DNA of 48,331 nucleotides from Peptacetobacter sp900539645. GTDB taxonomy: Bacteria > Bacillota > Clostridia > Peptostreptococcales > Peptostreptococcaceae. Below the pieces are notes generated by a model, which saw only the letters and a list, made by a program, of their open reading frames with translations, made no database searches and was not told the DNA's origin. Positions within the stretch are counted from its first letter, which is position 1. Each line of letters starts with the position of its first letter. This document shows, in pieces, positions 40,150-48,331 of the stretch. The position numbers and the translations under genes were made by a program. The DNA is taken from positions 1 to 48,331 of the forward strand of contig NZ_JBLOUI010000014.1 in the NCBI RefSeq assembly GCF_047807365.1, in the 5' to 3' direction.

Positions 40150-40708
40150 AGTTCACACCTCCAAAATAATTAAGTGACTCAATCTTCCCCTTTAAAAGCC
40201 TTCTAGCTTTGAAAAGTCTCGATTTAACAGTTCCTTCAAAGATATCCAACATATTAGCGATTTCTTTTACGCTAAATCCATTGAAATAATATAGTACAAC
40301 CACAGCTCTATACTTCTCATCGAGATTATTTACAGCACTTCTGACAATTTCAACAGTTTCTGATTCCAGACACTTTGTAATATTGTCGCTTTCGTGATTT
40401 TGTTCCCGTTCTGCCTTTGCAAATATTTCATCAATTGGAACATTCTTTTTATCTAATTTGGAAAGTTTCCATGCCATTCTTGTAAGTATTTTGTAAAACC
40501 AAATTTTAAAATAATCCGGATTTTTAAGGCTGCCTATGTTTAGATAACATTGGACAAATGTTTCTTGAACAATGTCCTCACTTGTAGCTTTGTTGCCACA
40601 TATTAGATAAGCAGTTCTCATTGCGGTACCTTTGTATTTGTTAAAGAGCTCTTCAAATGCTTCAAAATCACCATTGGCAACTTTTTCAACAAGTTCTCTA
40701 TCTTCCAA
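40136..40708 (-). CDS. ECF-type RNA polymerase sigma factor
   Basis: About 190 residues. Region 2 includes FEELFNKYKGTAMRTAYLICGNKATSEDIVQETFVQCYLNI. Region 4 includes LDEKYRAVVVLYYFNGFSVKEIANMLDIFEGTVKSRLFKARRLLKG. I choose the TTG at 40708 because AAAGGAGG lies 8 nt upstream; the in-frame ATG 14 codons earlier has no site and would place this one inside the gene. It heads an operon with a membrane anti-sigma-like protein and a VanZ protein. Target promoters are unknown. Confidence 0.88.
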   Translation of the reverse strand: MEDRELVEKVANGDFEAFEELFNKYKGTAMRTAYLICGNKATSEDIVQETFVQCYLNIGSLKNPDYFKIWFYKILTRMAWKLSKLDKKNVPIDEIFAKAEREQNHESDNITKCLESETVEIVRSAVNNLDEKYRAVVVLYYFNGFSVKEIANMLDIFEGTVKSRLFKARRLLKGKIESLNYFGGVNYEKG

Positions 40709-41148
40709 GCTTAACACCTCCTTTATCGATGCATCTGTATATAAGAGCATGGTCGTTTATAATTGGTTCACAGATTTTATAAATTTTTTTAAAATTTTTG
40801 TGGTTACTACAAATTAGTATATTATCTAATAGTTTTTTTAGCAATAAAAAAGCTGAGAGTTTGTGTAACTTCACTATTTTTTATTATTTTACTGCTATTT
40901 TTCTTCAGGATAAGTTTACATTTAACTAAAAGTGAATAATCGAAAATAAAGTTTGCATTTTAACAATCATTTTTTCTAAAAATTTATAAAATAAATATTG
41001 AAATATAGCCATTTAATTTGAAGTTAAAATGAATATAAATTATAAAATGAATTTAATATATATAAAAAAGTCAAAATCATTGAATATACTTGTTAAAATG
41101 GTAAACTATTAATGTGATAATTAAAAATATATTTGGGAGGAACTATTT
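40709..41148. other. Gene-free stretch between divergent ECF sigma and SulP genes
   Basis: 440 nt of very AT-rich DNA that must hold both promoters. On the ECF side a GTAACC (about 40783-40788, minus) resembles ECF -35 elements but I find no convincing -10 at the right distance. On the SulP side TTGAAT (41080-41085) and TAAACT 16 nt later are a weak candidate. No small gene, RNA fold or repeat was recognised. Confidence 0.35.
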
Positions 41149-42801
41149 ATGAGAACTTTAAGACCAGAATTGGTCCACTCGATGAAGGGTTACTCAGCAA
41201 AGTCATTTACTAAAGACTTAACCGCTGGGATTATAGTAGCAATCATTGCTCTACCTTTATCGATAGCACTTGCACTTGCGTCGGGTGTAAGACCTGAACA
41301 GGGGATTTATACGGCGGTAATAGCGGGATTTTTAATTTCTGCACTAGGTGGTAGTAAAGTCCAGATAGCAGGACCTACTGCAGCATTTGCATCAATAGTA
41401 GCAGGGATAGTTGCCACAGACGGAATGGACGGACTAGTAGTAGCGACAATACTTGCAGGGATATTCCTTATACTTATGGGAATATTTAAAATGGGAAATC
41501 TTATCAAATTCATACCTTATACAATCACTACAGGATTCACTTCAGGAATAGCTGTAACTATATTTATCGGACAAGTAAAAGACTTTTTAGGTCTTACATT
41601 CGAAAATTCACCAATAGAAACAATTGAAAAAGTAGCTGAAATTTTTAGAAGCATATCTACAATAAACACTACTGCTCTTTTAGTAGGGGTTACTTCACTA
41701 GCAATACTTATTGTATGGCCTTATATATCTAAAAAAATACCAGGATCACTTATAGCAGTTTTAGTAAGTGCTGCATTAGTAAAAGTAATGGATTTAAATG
41801 TTAATACAATCGGTGATTTATACACAATTTCATCATCACTACCTCATTTTACAATGCCTACAGTTACATATGATACAGTTAGAAACGTATTACCAGATGC
41901 GTTCACAATAGCAGTACTTGCTGCAATAGAATCACTTTTATCTTGTGTTGTTGCAGACGGTATGATTGGTAGTAGACACAACTCTAATATGGAACTTGTT
42001 GCACAGGGAATCGGAAATACAGCATCTGCTTTATTTGGTGGGATACCTGCAACAGGAGCAATAGCAAGAACTGCAGCAAATATCAAAAATGGAGGACGTT
42101 CTCCAATAGCTGGTATGGTTCACGCAATTGTACTTCTTATAACTCTACTATTATTAATGCCTTATGCTGCATTAATACCAATGCCTTGTATAGCAGCGAT
42201 ACTATTTATGGTTGCGTACAACATGAGTGAGTGGAGAGAGTTTGTAGATGTAATAAAAGAATCTCCAAAGAGCGATATAATGGTTCTTGTTGCTACATTT
42301 ACATTAACAGTTGTATTTGACCTAGTTATAGCGATAGGATTTGGTTTAGTGCTTGCTTCTGTACTTTTTATGAGACGTATGGCAGACGTTACAGACGTTT
42401 ATGGATGGAAATATATTGAAGAAGAGGACGAAAACTACGACGAAGATACAGATGCTGGAAACATATCACTAAGATACGTTCCAAAAGATGTACTAGTATT
42501 TGAAATAACAGGCCCTATGTTCTTCGGAGCTGCGGATAAGATAAATAATGTAATATTTGATAAAACTAAGAGGGCGATAATTCTTAGAATGAGAAGTGTT
42601 CCTGCGATGGATACGACTTCACTTAATAAATTGAGAGAACTTCATGCAAAATGTAAGAAATACAATGTTGTGCTTATATTCTCTCATGTAAATGAACAGC
42701 CACTTCAGTTTATGGAAAAATCAGGATTTATAGATGATATAGGAAGAGAAAATGTATGTCCTTCTATAGATACTGCACTAGAAAGAGCTGAGAGTATATA
42801 A
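41149..42801 (+). CDS. SulP-family anion transporter with STAS domain
   Basis: 550 residues. The SulP membrane domain (about 20-410) starts AGIIVAIIALPLSIALALASGVRPEQGIYTAVIAG and contains GGSKVQIAGPTAAF and IPATGAIARTAANIKNGGRSP. A cytoplasmic STAS domain follows (about 435-548, VFEITGPMFFGAADKIN...RMRSVPAMDTTSL). Likely imports sulfate, bicarbonate or dicarboxylates; the substrate cannot be told. TTTGGGAGGAACTATTT precedes the ATG. It ends in element copy 6, facing the aldo/keto reductase gene. Confidence 0.9.
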   Translation: MRTLRPELVHSMKGYSAKSFTKDLTAGIIVAIIALPLSIALALASGVRPEQGIYTAVIAGFLISALGGSKVQIAGPTAAFASIVAGIVATDGMDGLVVATILAGIFLILMGIFKMGNLIKFIPYTITTGFTSGIAVTIFIGQVKDFLGLTFENSPIETIEKVAEIFRSISTINTTALLVGVTSLAILIVWPYISKKIPGSLIAVLVSAALVKVMDLNVNTIGDLYTISSSLPHFTMPTVTYDTVRNVLPDAFTIAVLAAIESLLSCVVADGMIGSRHNSNMELVAQGIGNTASALFGGIPATGAIARTAANIKNGGRSPIAGMVHAIVLLITLLLLMPYAALIPMPCIAAILFMVAYNMSEWREFVDVIKESPKSDIMVLVATFTLTVVFDLVIAIGFGLVLASVLFMRRMADVTDVYGWKYIEEEDENYDEDTDAGNISLRYVPKDVLVFEITGPMFFGAADKINNVIFDKTKRAIILRMRSVPAMDTTSLNKLRELHAKCKKYNVVLIFSHVNEQPLQFMEKSGFIDDIGRENVCPSIDTALERAESI

Positions 42802-43013
42802 ATAAGATGTCATATTTTTTCTAAAAAGTAAGTAAAATCAAAAAGAGGGTTAAAATAAGCTCATCTCCAGGATTCGACGCCTTGCACTATTAAAGTAACA
42901 CATTTCATAGATGCAAGGCGTCTGCAGTATTGTCGGTATTCGCTTTATTTTAACCCTCTTTTTTTAGTTTTTTACTTAGTTTTTAGAAAAAATTATGACA
43001 CCTTATTTTTAAA
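42795..43013 (+). repeat. Dispersed hairpin element copy 6 with locus-specific inverted flanks
   Basis: The core is 42865-42935 (71 nt). CTCCAGGATTC, stem GACGCCTTGCA / TGCAAGGCGTC, inner CTAT / ATAG, loop GTAACACATTT, end GCAGTATTGTCG. Stem bases differ from copies 4 and 5 but pairing is kept. Arms 42795-42864 and 42936-43013, the latter reversed, share AAATAAG.TGTCAT, ATTTTTTCTAAAAA, TAAGTAAAA and AGAGGGTTAAAATAA. They join the stop codons of two converging genes, so the palindrome may also act as a bidirectional terminator. Confidence 0.9.
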
Positions 43014-43844
43014 TTAAAATTTATCAGGATTTAATCCAGACCAACCTGTTTCTTCCATATTAAGTATTTTTTCAAAGTCTTCTTTTTCAAGCTCAAAGTT
43101 TATATCCATATTCTGTTTCATTCTTTCAATAGATGAAGATTTTGGTAAAGGAACTACATCCATCTGAAGTGCAAAAGCTAAGCAAATCTGTGCAACAGAC
43201 TTTCCATATTTTTGAGCAAGTTTGTTTAAAAGTTCATCTTTGAATACTCTTTCTCTTCCAAGTGGACTCCAAGCTTCAACCACAATTCCATGCTCTTTAT
43301 CAAAATCTACAACATCTTTTTGGATATATCCTGGATGGAACTCAATCTGGTTAACCATTGGCTCAACTTCACAATTACCTAATATATTCTGCATATGGTG
43401 ATTTAAGAAGTTGCTCACACCGATGGCTTTTGCTTTTCCTTCTTTATATATCTCTTCAAACGCCTTCCATGTTTCAACATCTAGCTTTTTCCAATCTGTT
43501 TCTTCATCTGGTCTTGGCCAATGTATAAGTAGCAAGTCAACATAGTCCATATCAAGTTTTTCCAAAGATTCTTCAAAAGACTTCTTTGCTTCTTCATATC
43601 CCATTCTAGTTTTCCAAACTTTTGTAGTTACAAAGAATTCCTCTCTAGGTAAGCCTGATTTTTTTAACCCTTTTCCAAGAGCTTCTTCTGTGTTGTAAAA
43701 TGCAGCTGTATCAAAATGTCTATACCCAGCTTCTATTGCGTCTAATATTATTTGAACATCATCTCCTTCATTGACCTTAAATGTTCCAAATGCTAGGTTT
43801 GGCATTTTTACTCCATTTTTTAAAACTGTGTACCCTTTTTTCAT
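43014..43844 (-). CDS. Aldo/keto reductase
   Basis: 276 residues of the single-domain NADPH-dependent AKR fold. The catalytic tetrad is visible as D45 and Y50 (FDTAAFYNTE), K75 (VTTKVW) and H108 (LLIHWP). IGVSNF and the cofactor-binding PLPKSSSIERMKQN segment are typical of 2,5-diketogluconate reductase/YvgN-like enzymes. It reduces small aldehydes or ketoacids; the substrate is unknown. GAGGAGTGGTATT precedes the ATG. The DUF4318 gene lies 12 nt upstream in the same direction. Confidence 0.9.
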   Translation of the reverse strand: MKKGYTVLKNGVKMPNLAFGTFKVNEGDDVQIILDAIEAGYRHFDTAAFYNTEEALGKGLKKSGLPREEFFVTTKVWKTRMGYEEAKKSFEESLEKLDMDYVDLLLIHWPRPDEETDWKKLDVETWKAFEEIYKEGKAKAIGVSNFLNHHMQNILGNCEVEPMVNQIEFHPGYIQKDVVDFDKEHGIVVEAWSPLGRERVFKDELLNKLAQKYGKSVAQICLAFALQMDVVPLPKSSSIERMKQNMDINFELEKEDFEKILNMEETGWSGLNPDKF

Positions 43845-43856
43845 AATACCACTCCT

Positions 43857-44084
43857 CTATTTTTCTTTTATCTTTACAAAGTAATTTCCTCTCATAATTA
43901 TTCCCTCTGGCTCTGCAACTTCATACAATACGCCGTCTATTTCAACTTCATTGTCTGATATAAATTTGTAAGTCTGGTTATTTTCTACACAGTATTTTTC
44001 AACTGCTTTTATTGTTTCAACTAAGTTCCGAGGTTTAGTTGGATCTTCTATGTCTAATATTATACTTTTCTTAAAAATTCCCAT
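43857..44084 (-). CDS. DUF4318 small protein
   Basis: 75 residues: FKKSIILDIEDPTKPRNLVETIKAVEKYCVENN, then a beta-rich half (VEIDGVLYEVAEPEG...GNYFVKIKEK). This order and spacing match the DUF4318 family of clostridia, whose role is unknown. AAAGAAGGTAATATT precedes the ATG. It is probably co-transcribed with the aldo/keto reductase. Confidence 0.7.
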   Translation of the reverse strand: MGIFKKSIILDIEDPTKPRNLVETIKAVEKYCVENNQTYKFISDNEVEIDGVLYEVAEPEGIIMRGNYFVKIKEK

Positions 44085-44203
44085 AATATTACCTTCTTTC
44101 TTATTAATATCTTATTATTAACAATTATTTATTTTCTTATTTTTATTATACTATCTTTTTAAGCCTAATCAATATATTTAAAGTAAGTGGTATTATTTTT
44201 ACA

Positions 44204-44292
44204 TTTAACTGGTTTGTAAATATTTTTATAATAGCATTTTAAAATCTTTTTATAATAGTATTTCATAAAATATAAAAAAGCATCCAGTTAAA
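44204..44292. repeat. 89-bp foldback with internal promoter-like repeats
   Basis: Arms TTTAACTGG (44204-44212) and CCAGTTAAA (44284-44292) enclose two copies of TTTTTATAATAG. It lies between the terminator of the peptide transporter operon and the DUF4318 gene. No T-run follows either arm, so it is not a clear terminator. The rest of this 282-nt gap shows nothing else. Confidence 0.45.
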
Positions 44293-44316
44293 CTATATGT
44301 TTTCTACATACAAAAA

Positions 44317-44342
44317 GAACTGTTACAACACTGCAACAGTTC
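44317..44342 (-). terminator. Terminator of the peptide transporter operon
   Basis: GAACTGTT / AACAGTTC followed on the minus strand by TTTTTGTATG. Confidence 0.85.
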
Positions 44343-44366
44343 CTAATACTATATATCCTAAATTTT

Positions 44367-45347
44367 TTATATTAATTCTTCATATTTAAAACATGCACAA
44401 ACATGTCCTTTTTTAACTTCTCTTAGTTCTGGTTTTTCGTTTTTACATCTCTCATCTGCATAAGGACATCTAGTAGAGAAGCAACATCCTTTTGGAATAT
44501 TCATTGGTCCTGGCTGCTCCCCTCTCATAATATCTTTATGTTCATGTTCTACATCATCTGCAGTCGGAATTGATGCTATAAGACCCTTAGTGTATGGATG
44601 AACAGGATTTCTAAATACATCCTCACTATCTCCTATTTCAACCATATTCCCTAAATACATAACACCTATTCTATCGCTTATATAATAAACCATAGATAAA
44701 TCGTGTGATGTAAATAAATAAGTAAGCTCAAATTCTTTCTGTAAATCTTTAAGCATATTTATAACCTGAGCCTGAACAGATACATCTAGTGCAGAAACAG
44801 GTTCATCACAGAATATAAATTCTGGGTCAGAAATTACAGCTCTAGCTATCCCTATTCTCTGTCTCTGACCGCCACTGAATTCATAAGGGAATTTTTCCAT
44901 ATCCTCTTCATTCATTCTAACTATTGATAAAATGTTTTTTATCTTAGTTTCTATCTCGTCTTTTCCAAGTCCCATAAGCTTTAATGGTTCTTCTATAAGC
45001 TGTTTAACAGTCCAGCTTGGGTTTAGAGATGAGTATGGATCCTGGAAAATTATCTGTATTTTATTTCTGTACTTATCCCATTCTTTTTCACTTACAGTAG
45101 TTATATCTGTACCATTATATATTATATTACCATCGCTTACATCCTGCATTTTTAACAAGCATCTACCAAGAGTTGACTTACCACAACCAGACTCACCAAC
45201 AAGTCCAAATGTTTCACCTTTATATATATCAAAAGATACGTTATTTACAGCATTTACAACCCCTATAGTTTTTCCAAAGAAGTTTTTGATATGGAAAGAT
45301 TTTTTTAGATTCTTTATTTCTAAAAGAACTTCTTTACTATTTTCCAT
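44367..45347 (-). CDS. dppF: Peptide ABC transporter ATPase, DppF/OppF type
   Basis: About 326 residues. Walker A GESGCGKST, signature FSGGQRQR, Walker B FIFCDEPVSALD. The C-terminal oligopeptide-transporter extension has clustered cysteines (GCCFSTRCPYADERC...HVCACF). It couples ATP hydrolysis to import of di- or oligopeptides (possibly nickel or other ligands). I choose the ATG at 45347, 9 nt after AAGGAG; the start overlaps the end of the DppD gene, so the two are coupled. It is last of four genes ordered B-C-D-F. Confidence 0.87.
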   Translation of the reverse strand: MENSKEVLLEIKNLKKSFHIKNFFGKTIGVVNAVNNVSFDIYKGETFGLVGESGCGKSTLGRCLLKMQDVSDGNIIYNGTDITTVSEKEWDKYRNKIQIIFQDPYSSLNPSWTVKQLIEEPLKLMGLGKDEIETKIKNILSIVRMNEEDMEKFPYEFSGGQRQRIGIARAVISDPEFIFCDEPVSALDVSVQAQVINMLKDLQKEFELTYLFTSHDLSMVYYISDRIGVMYLGNMVEIGDSEDVFRNPVHPYTKGLIASIPTADDVEHEHKDIMRGEQPGPMNIPKGCCFSTRCPYADERCKNEKPELREVKKGHVCACFKYEELI

Positions 45348-46335
45348 TTTCATCAACTCCTTCCTCAAATTTACCAGCTAAGAAACAAGCTGCTTTTTGT
45401 GTTTTTGAGAACTCAGTATGTTTAGGTAGCTCATTTTCACATTTTTCCATTTTGTACTTACATCTATCAGCAAATGGACATCCTTTTGGCATTTTTGATA
45501 ATGACGGCGGTGTTCCTTCAATAGTTGTAAGTCTTGTATGTCTACTTTTATTTATATCTGGTATTGATTCTAATAATGATTTTGTATATGGATGTTTTGG
45601 CGAATTAAAGATTTCCTCCGTTGTTCCTTCTTCAACAATTATACCACCATACATTACAGCGACCTTTGTACATGTAGATGCCATTACACCCATATCGTGA
45701 CTGATTAAAATTATAGACATATTTCTATCTTTATTTATTTCTTTTAATAATTCAAGTATCTGGGCCTGAATTGTTACATCAAGTGCAGTTGTAGGCTCAT
45801 CTGCTATTAAAAGAGATGGCTCACAACAAAGAGCCATAGCTATTAAAACCCTCTGTCTCATACCTCCACTGAATTCATGTGGATACCGTTTCATTCTCAT
45901 TTCAGGATTTGTAATTCCAACTTTTTTTAGCATATCAAGGGCTATATCATAAGCTTCTTCTTTGCTACAATTTCTATGTCTCATAACAACTTCTGTTAAG
46001 TGTTTTCCAATTCTTTTAAGAGGATTTAAAGATGTCATTGGATCTTGGAAAATCATCGCCATCTCTTTTCCTCTATATTTTCTAAGTTCATCTTCTGTTT
46101 TTAAAAGGATATTCTCACCTTTATAATTTATTTCATCAGCTGTTATTTCGGCAGTTGATGGAAGTATCCTCATTACACTTTTCATACATACACTTTTCCC
46201 ACTTCCAGACTCTCCAACTATTCCCAAAATTTCTCCCTGTGAAATACTTATATCAATTCCTCTTATAGCCTTTACATCGCCCTTAGGAGTGTGGAAAACT
46301 GTTTGTAGATTTTTTACATTTAATACATCGCTCAT
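45337..46335 (-). CDS. dppD: Peptide ABC transporter ATPase, DppD/OppD type
   Basis: 332 residues. Walker A GESGSGKSV, signature FSGGMRQR, Walker B LLIADEPTTALD, and the C-terminal extension with GTPPSLSKMPKGCPFADRC and further cysteines. GGAGGAATAATTT precedes the ATG, 3 nt after the DppC stop. It pairs with the DppF-type ATPase. Confidence 0.88.
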   Translation of the reverse strand: MSDVLNVKNLQTVFHTPKGDVKAIRGIDISISQGEILGIVGESGSGKSVCMKSVMRILPSTAEITADEINYKGENILLKTEDELRKYRGKEMAMIFQDPMTSLNPLKRIGKHLTEVVMRHRNCSKEEAYDIALDMLKKVGITNPEMRMKRYPHEFSGGMRQRVLIAMALCCEPSLLIADEPTTALDVTIQAQILELLKEINKDRNMSIILISHDMGVMASTCTKVAVMYGGIIVEEGTTEEIFNSPKHPYTKSLLESIPDINKSRHTRLTTIEGTPPSLSKMPKGCPFADRCKYKMEKCENELPKHTEFSKTQKAACFLAGKFEEGVDENGK

Positions 46336-46338
46336 AAA

Positions 46339-47190
46339 TTATTCCTCCTCCTGAGATATTTTTGGCTCTACATATATTCTTAATAAGTCTCCTAATTTAT
46401 TGAAAGAACAAATTGTAAGTACTATTAATATACCTGGGATAAAAGCCATATAAGGTGCTTTTGCTAAATTAGTCTGTGCTGTTTGAAGTAAGCTTCCCCA
46501 GCTTGCCATAGGTGCCTGAATTCCTATCCCCAAGAAACTCATCGCACTTTCTACCATTATTGCATTTGCTATTGCTGATGTTGCAGATGTTATTATAAGT
46601 GGGTATATTGATGGAAGTATGTGTTTAGTCATTATAGTCCATTTTGGTACACCAATTAATTCTGCATACTGGACATATTCTCTATTTTTAGCACTCATAG
46701 TTTCTGAGCGTACTAGTCTTGCAATCTCCATCCAGCTGAATAAACCAATTACAATTATTATAGAAAAAAGTCCTTTTTTGAATATTAAACTGACTACTGT
46801 AACCATTATTATCCAAGGAACAGAGCAGAATACATCTACTGTTCTCATTATTATACTATCTACTATACCACCAAAATATCCTGAAATTATTCCTAATGTT
46901 ACACCTATAGCAACAGATGTAGCCATAGCTAAAACACCTACTATTAGAGAAATTTTTGCTCCATTAAGAACCCTTATAAAATAATCTCTTCCTAACTCAT
47001 CCGTTCCAAAAAGGTGTTCCATAGAAGGTTTCTGTAACATATTCCCTATATCTATAGCATTTGGATCTATTGGAAGTAAAGCGACAACCACACTAGAAAC
47101 TATTACTAATACTAAAAATAATAGTGAAAGCTGAGTAGCTCTATCAGTACAGAATATTCTTTTTACATTTTCAAATCTTCTGTTGTTCAT
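46339..47190 (-). CDS. dppC: Peptide ABC transporter permease, DppC/OppC type
   Basis: 283 residues with six membrane segments: an N-terminal OppC_N segment, LFGTDELGRDYFIRVLNGAK, and the ATPase-contact loop EYVQYAELIGVPKWTIMTKHILP. The best ribosome binding site, AAGGAG, is about 27 nt upstream of the ATG, but a small hairpin ACGGA / TCCGT (47203-47216) lies between and would shorten the distance when folded. The gap to the DppB gene is 42 nt. Confidence 0.88.
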   Translation of the reverse strand: MNNRRFENVKRIFCTDRATQLSLLFLVLVIVSSVVVALLPIDPNAIDIGNMLQKPSMEHLFGTDELGRDYFIRVLNGAKISLIVGVLAMATSVAIGVTLGIISGYFGGIVDSIIMRTVDVFCSVPWIIMVTVVSLIFKKGLFSIIIVIGLFSWMEIARLVRSETMSAKNREYVQYAELIGVPKWTIMTKHILPSIYPLIITSATSAIANAIMVESAMSFLGIGIQAPMASWGSLLQTAQTNLAKAPYMAFIPGILIVLTICSFNKLGDLLRIYVEPKISQEEE

Positions 47191-47232
47191 TTATCTATAT
47201 AATACGGATTTTTCCGTCTCCTTTCTGAAATA

Positions 47233-48183
47233 CTATTTTTCTATTCTTATTCTTGGATCTATTAACGCACAAAGTACATCTGATAATAAGTTTCCTAATA
47301 TTACCAATGATCCAGAAAGAACTAAAATGCTCATAACTATTGGATAATCAAGAGAGCTTATTGCTTTTACAAAGTAAACTCCTATTCCTGGCCATGAGAA
47401 TACTGTTTCTGTTATAACCGCTCCTGTAACAAGCATAGGTAAAGACATACCAAGCTTTGTAACCATCGGAAGTAGTACATTCCACATTACATGCTTAAAC
47501 AGAATTTCCTTTTTACTAGCTCCAAATGCCTTCTGTACTAACACATAATCCTCTCCAAGCTGTGTTATTGCTGAACTTCTTACATATCTTATTAAATCTG
47601 GTAAAAATCCTATAACAAGTACACAGTACGGCATTATAAAGTGAAGCATAAAATCTCCAAATGAGTCATCACCTATTTTATACATTCCCATTATTGGAAG
47701 TAAGTCTAATTTACATCCAAAGAGGTAAATAGCAAGCAATGCAAGCCAAAATGTAGGTACTGCAAGTCCTGCCGATGCTGCTGTATTTATCACTCTATCA
47801 ATCTTTTGATTTTTATGATAGGCTGCAAATAGGCCTATTATTATAGCTAGAATAAAAGCCGTCATATACGATGGCAACACTAGTTTTATAGTATTTGGTA
47901 TTTTTTCTTTTAAATCATCTTCTATTTTTGTATGCTTTACTAAAGAATATCCTAATTCACCTTTACATATATTTTGCACCCATCTTATATACTGAACAGG
48001 TACAGGATCGTTTAATCCATATTCTTCTCTCTTTGACCGTATCTCTTCTCTTGTCATTTTAGGAGTAGTAATTGCATCCACAGCATCGTATGGAGCAAGG
48101 TTTATAAGAGTAAAGCATATTGCCGTAATAGCTATTAACAACGGTATAGCTTGGGCTATTCTTTTTATTATATACTTAAACAC
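47233..48183 (-). CDS. dppB: Peptide ABC transporter permease, DppB/OppB type
   Basis: About 316 residues with six membrane segments. The N-terminal FKYIIKRIAQAIPLLIAITAICF is typical, and the ATPase-contact loop is EDYVLVQKAFGASKKEILFKHV. I choose the GTG at 48183 with GAAAGGAGAAAAC directly upstream. It heads the B-C-D-F set; the substrate-binding protein is not in the window and, since a hairpin terminator lies just upstream (48264-48300), may belong to a separate unit. Confidence 0.87.
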   Translation of the reverse strand: MFKYIIKRIAQAIPLLIAITAICFTLINLAPYDAVDAITTPKMTREEIRSKREEYGLNDPVPVQYIRWVQNICKGELGYSLVKHTKIEDDLKEKIPNTIKLVLPSYMTAFILAIIIGLFAAYHKNQKIDRVINTAASAGLAVPTFWLALLAIYLFGCKLDLLPIMGMYKIGDDSFGDFMLHFIMPYCVLVIGFLPDLIRYVRSSAITQLGEDYVLVQKAFGASKKEILFKHVMWNVLLPMVTKLGMSLPMLVTGAVITETVFSWPGIGVYFVKAISSLDYPIVMSILVLSGSLVILGNLLSDVLCALIDPRIRIEK

Positions 48184-48263
48184 GTTTTCTCCTTTCAAAA
48201 AAAGAGGAGACTTTTCAGCCCAATGTCATTAAGTTAGCATTGTTAATGAGGTTATCTAAAAGA

Positions 48264-48300
48264 AAAATAGCAGGAAAGATTTTTGCTTTCCTGCTATTTT
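48264..48300. terminator. Terminator upstream of the peptide transporter operon
   Basis: The perfect stem AAAATAGCAGGAAAG / CTTTCCTGCTATTTT has T-runs on both strands. On the minus strand it would end an upstream transcript outside the window, possibly with partial readthrough into dppB. Confidence 0.8.
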
Positions 48301-48331
48301 TATATTTTAAACACACAAATAAGACAGATAA

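Noticed and set aside
40136..41148. ECF-type promoter for sigma autoregulation
   Set aside because: GTAACC and CGACC-like motifs exist but not at a workable spacing; kept only as a note.

Overview
The window is AT-rich, low-GC Gram-positive DNA. GGAGG-type ribosome binding sites, TTG and GTG starts and hairpin-plus-U terminators occur throughout. The gene set (a 2-hydroxyacyl-CoA dehydratase activase, a Lsa/CplR-type ABC-F protein, LanFEG- and Ytr-type exporters, a YitT protein, a stand-alone XerC-like recombinase) suggests an anaerobic clostridium, most likely Peptostreptococcaceae. Family-level placement is inference; no rRNA is present.

Layout. 1-174 is the right end of an IS3-family insertion sequence. 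335-6385 (-) holds a MacB/FtsX-type ABC transporter, an ABC-F ribosome protection protein with an attenuator-like leader, and a HAD phosphatase. 6818-11140 (-) holds a secreted metallophosphoesterase, a DUF4143 ATPase, a RelA/SpoT-like HD hydrolase and a small tyrosine recombinase flanked by two near-identical palindromes. 11543-16163 is a heterodimeric ABC exporter with a divergent MerR regulator. 16236-21513 (-) is a Ytr-type operon: GntR regulator, ATPase, then two permease plus anchored-protein pairs, with three operator-like sites. 21830-22099 is a type I toxin-antitoxin-like module not covered by long open reading frames. 22519-27388 (-) carries a DIP1984-like protein, a histidine-poor Fur-family regulator, a secreted EEP nuclease/phosphatase, an orphan PTS EIIB, a GIY-YIG protein, a NUDIX hydrolase and the dehydratase activase. 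27752-33160 (+) carries Xaa-Pro aminopeptidase, YitT, MATE and GNAT genes. 33434-37673 (-) is a LanFEG-like peptide-antibiotic exporter with its two-component system. 37792-40708 (-) holds a DUF2992/YjdF remnant, a VanZ gene, and an ECF sigma / anti-sigma / VanZ operon. 41149-42801 (+) is a SulP transporter. 43014-44084 (-) is an aldo/keto reductase and a DUF4318 protein. 44367-48183 (-) is a Dpp/Opp-type importer without a binding protein in view.

Most unusual observation: a dispersed element of about 71 nt (CTCCAGGCTTC - covarying stem - invariant loop GTAACACATTT - stem - GCAGAATTGTCG) lies just after gene 3' ends. There are four intact copies, one decayed copy and one divergent copy, and the CTCCAGG end always faces the upstream gene's stop codon. 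At the four intact copies the flanks are unrelated between loci, yet each locus is a long imperfect palindrome. The far arm is an inverted copy of that gene's own 3' flank, in three cases including the stop codon and last codons. I know of no described element with this behaviour. It looks like a cassette linked to fold-back duplication of gene ends, or a structured 3'-UTR/terminator element.

Antibiotic and envelope defence recurs: ABC-F, LanFEG with two-component system, Ytr-type exporter, heterodimeric exporter, MATE, two VanZ proteins and an ECF sigma factor. Several of these have visible cis-regulatory sites (11-bp direct repeats for the response regulator, GTGTAC operators, a leader peptide).
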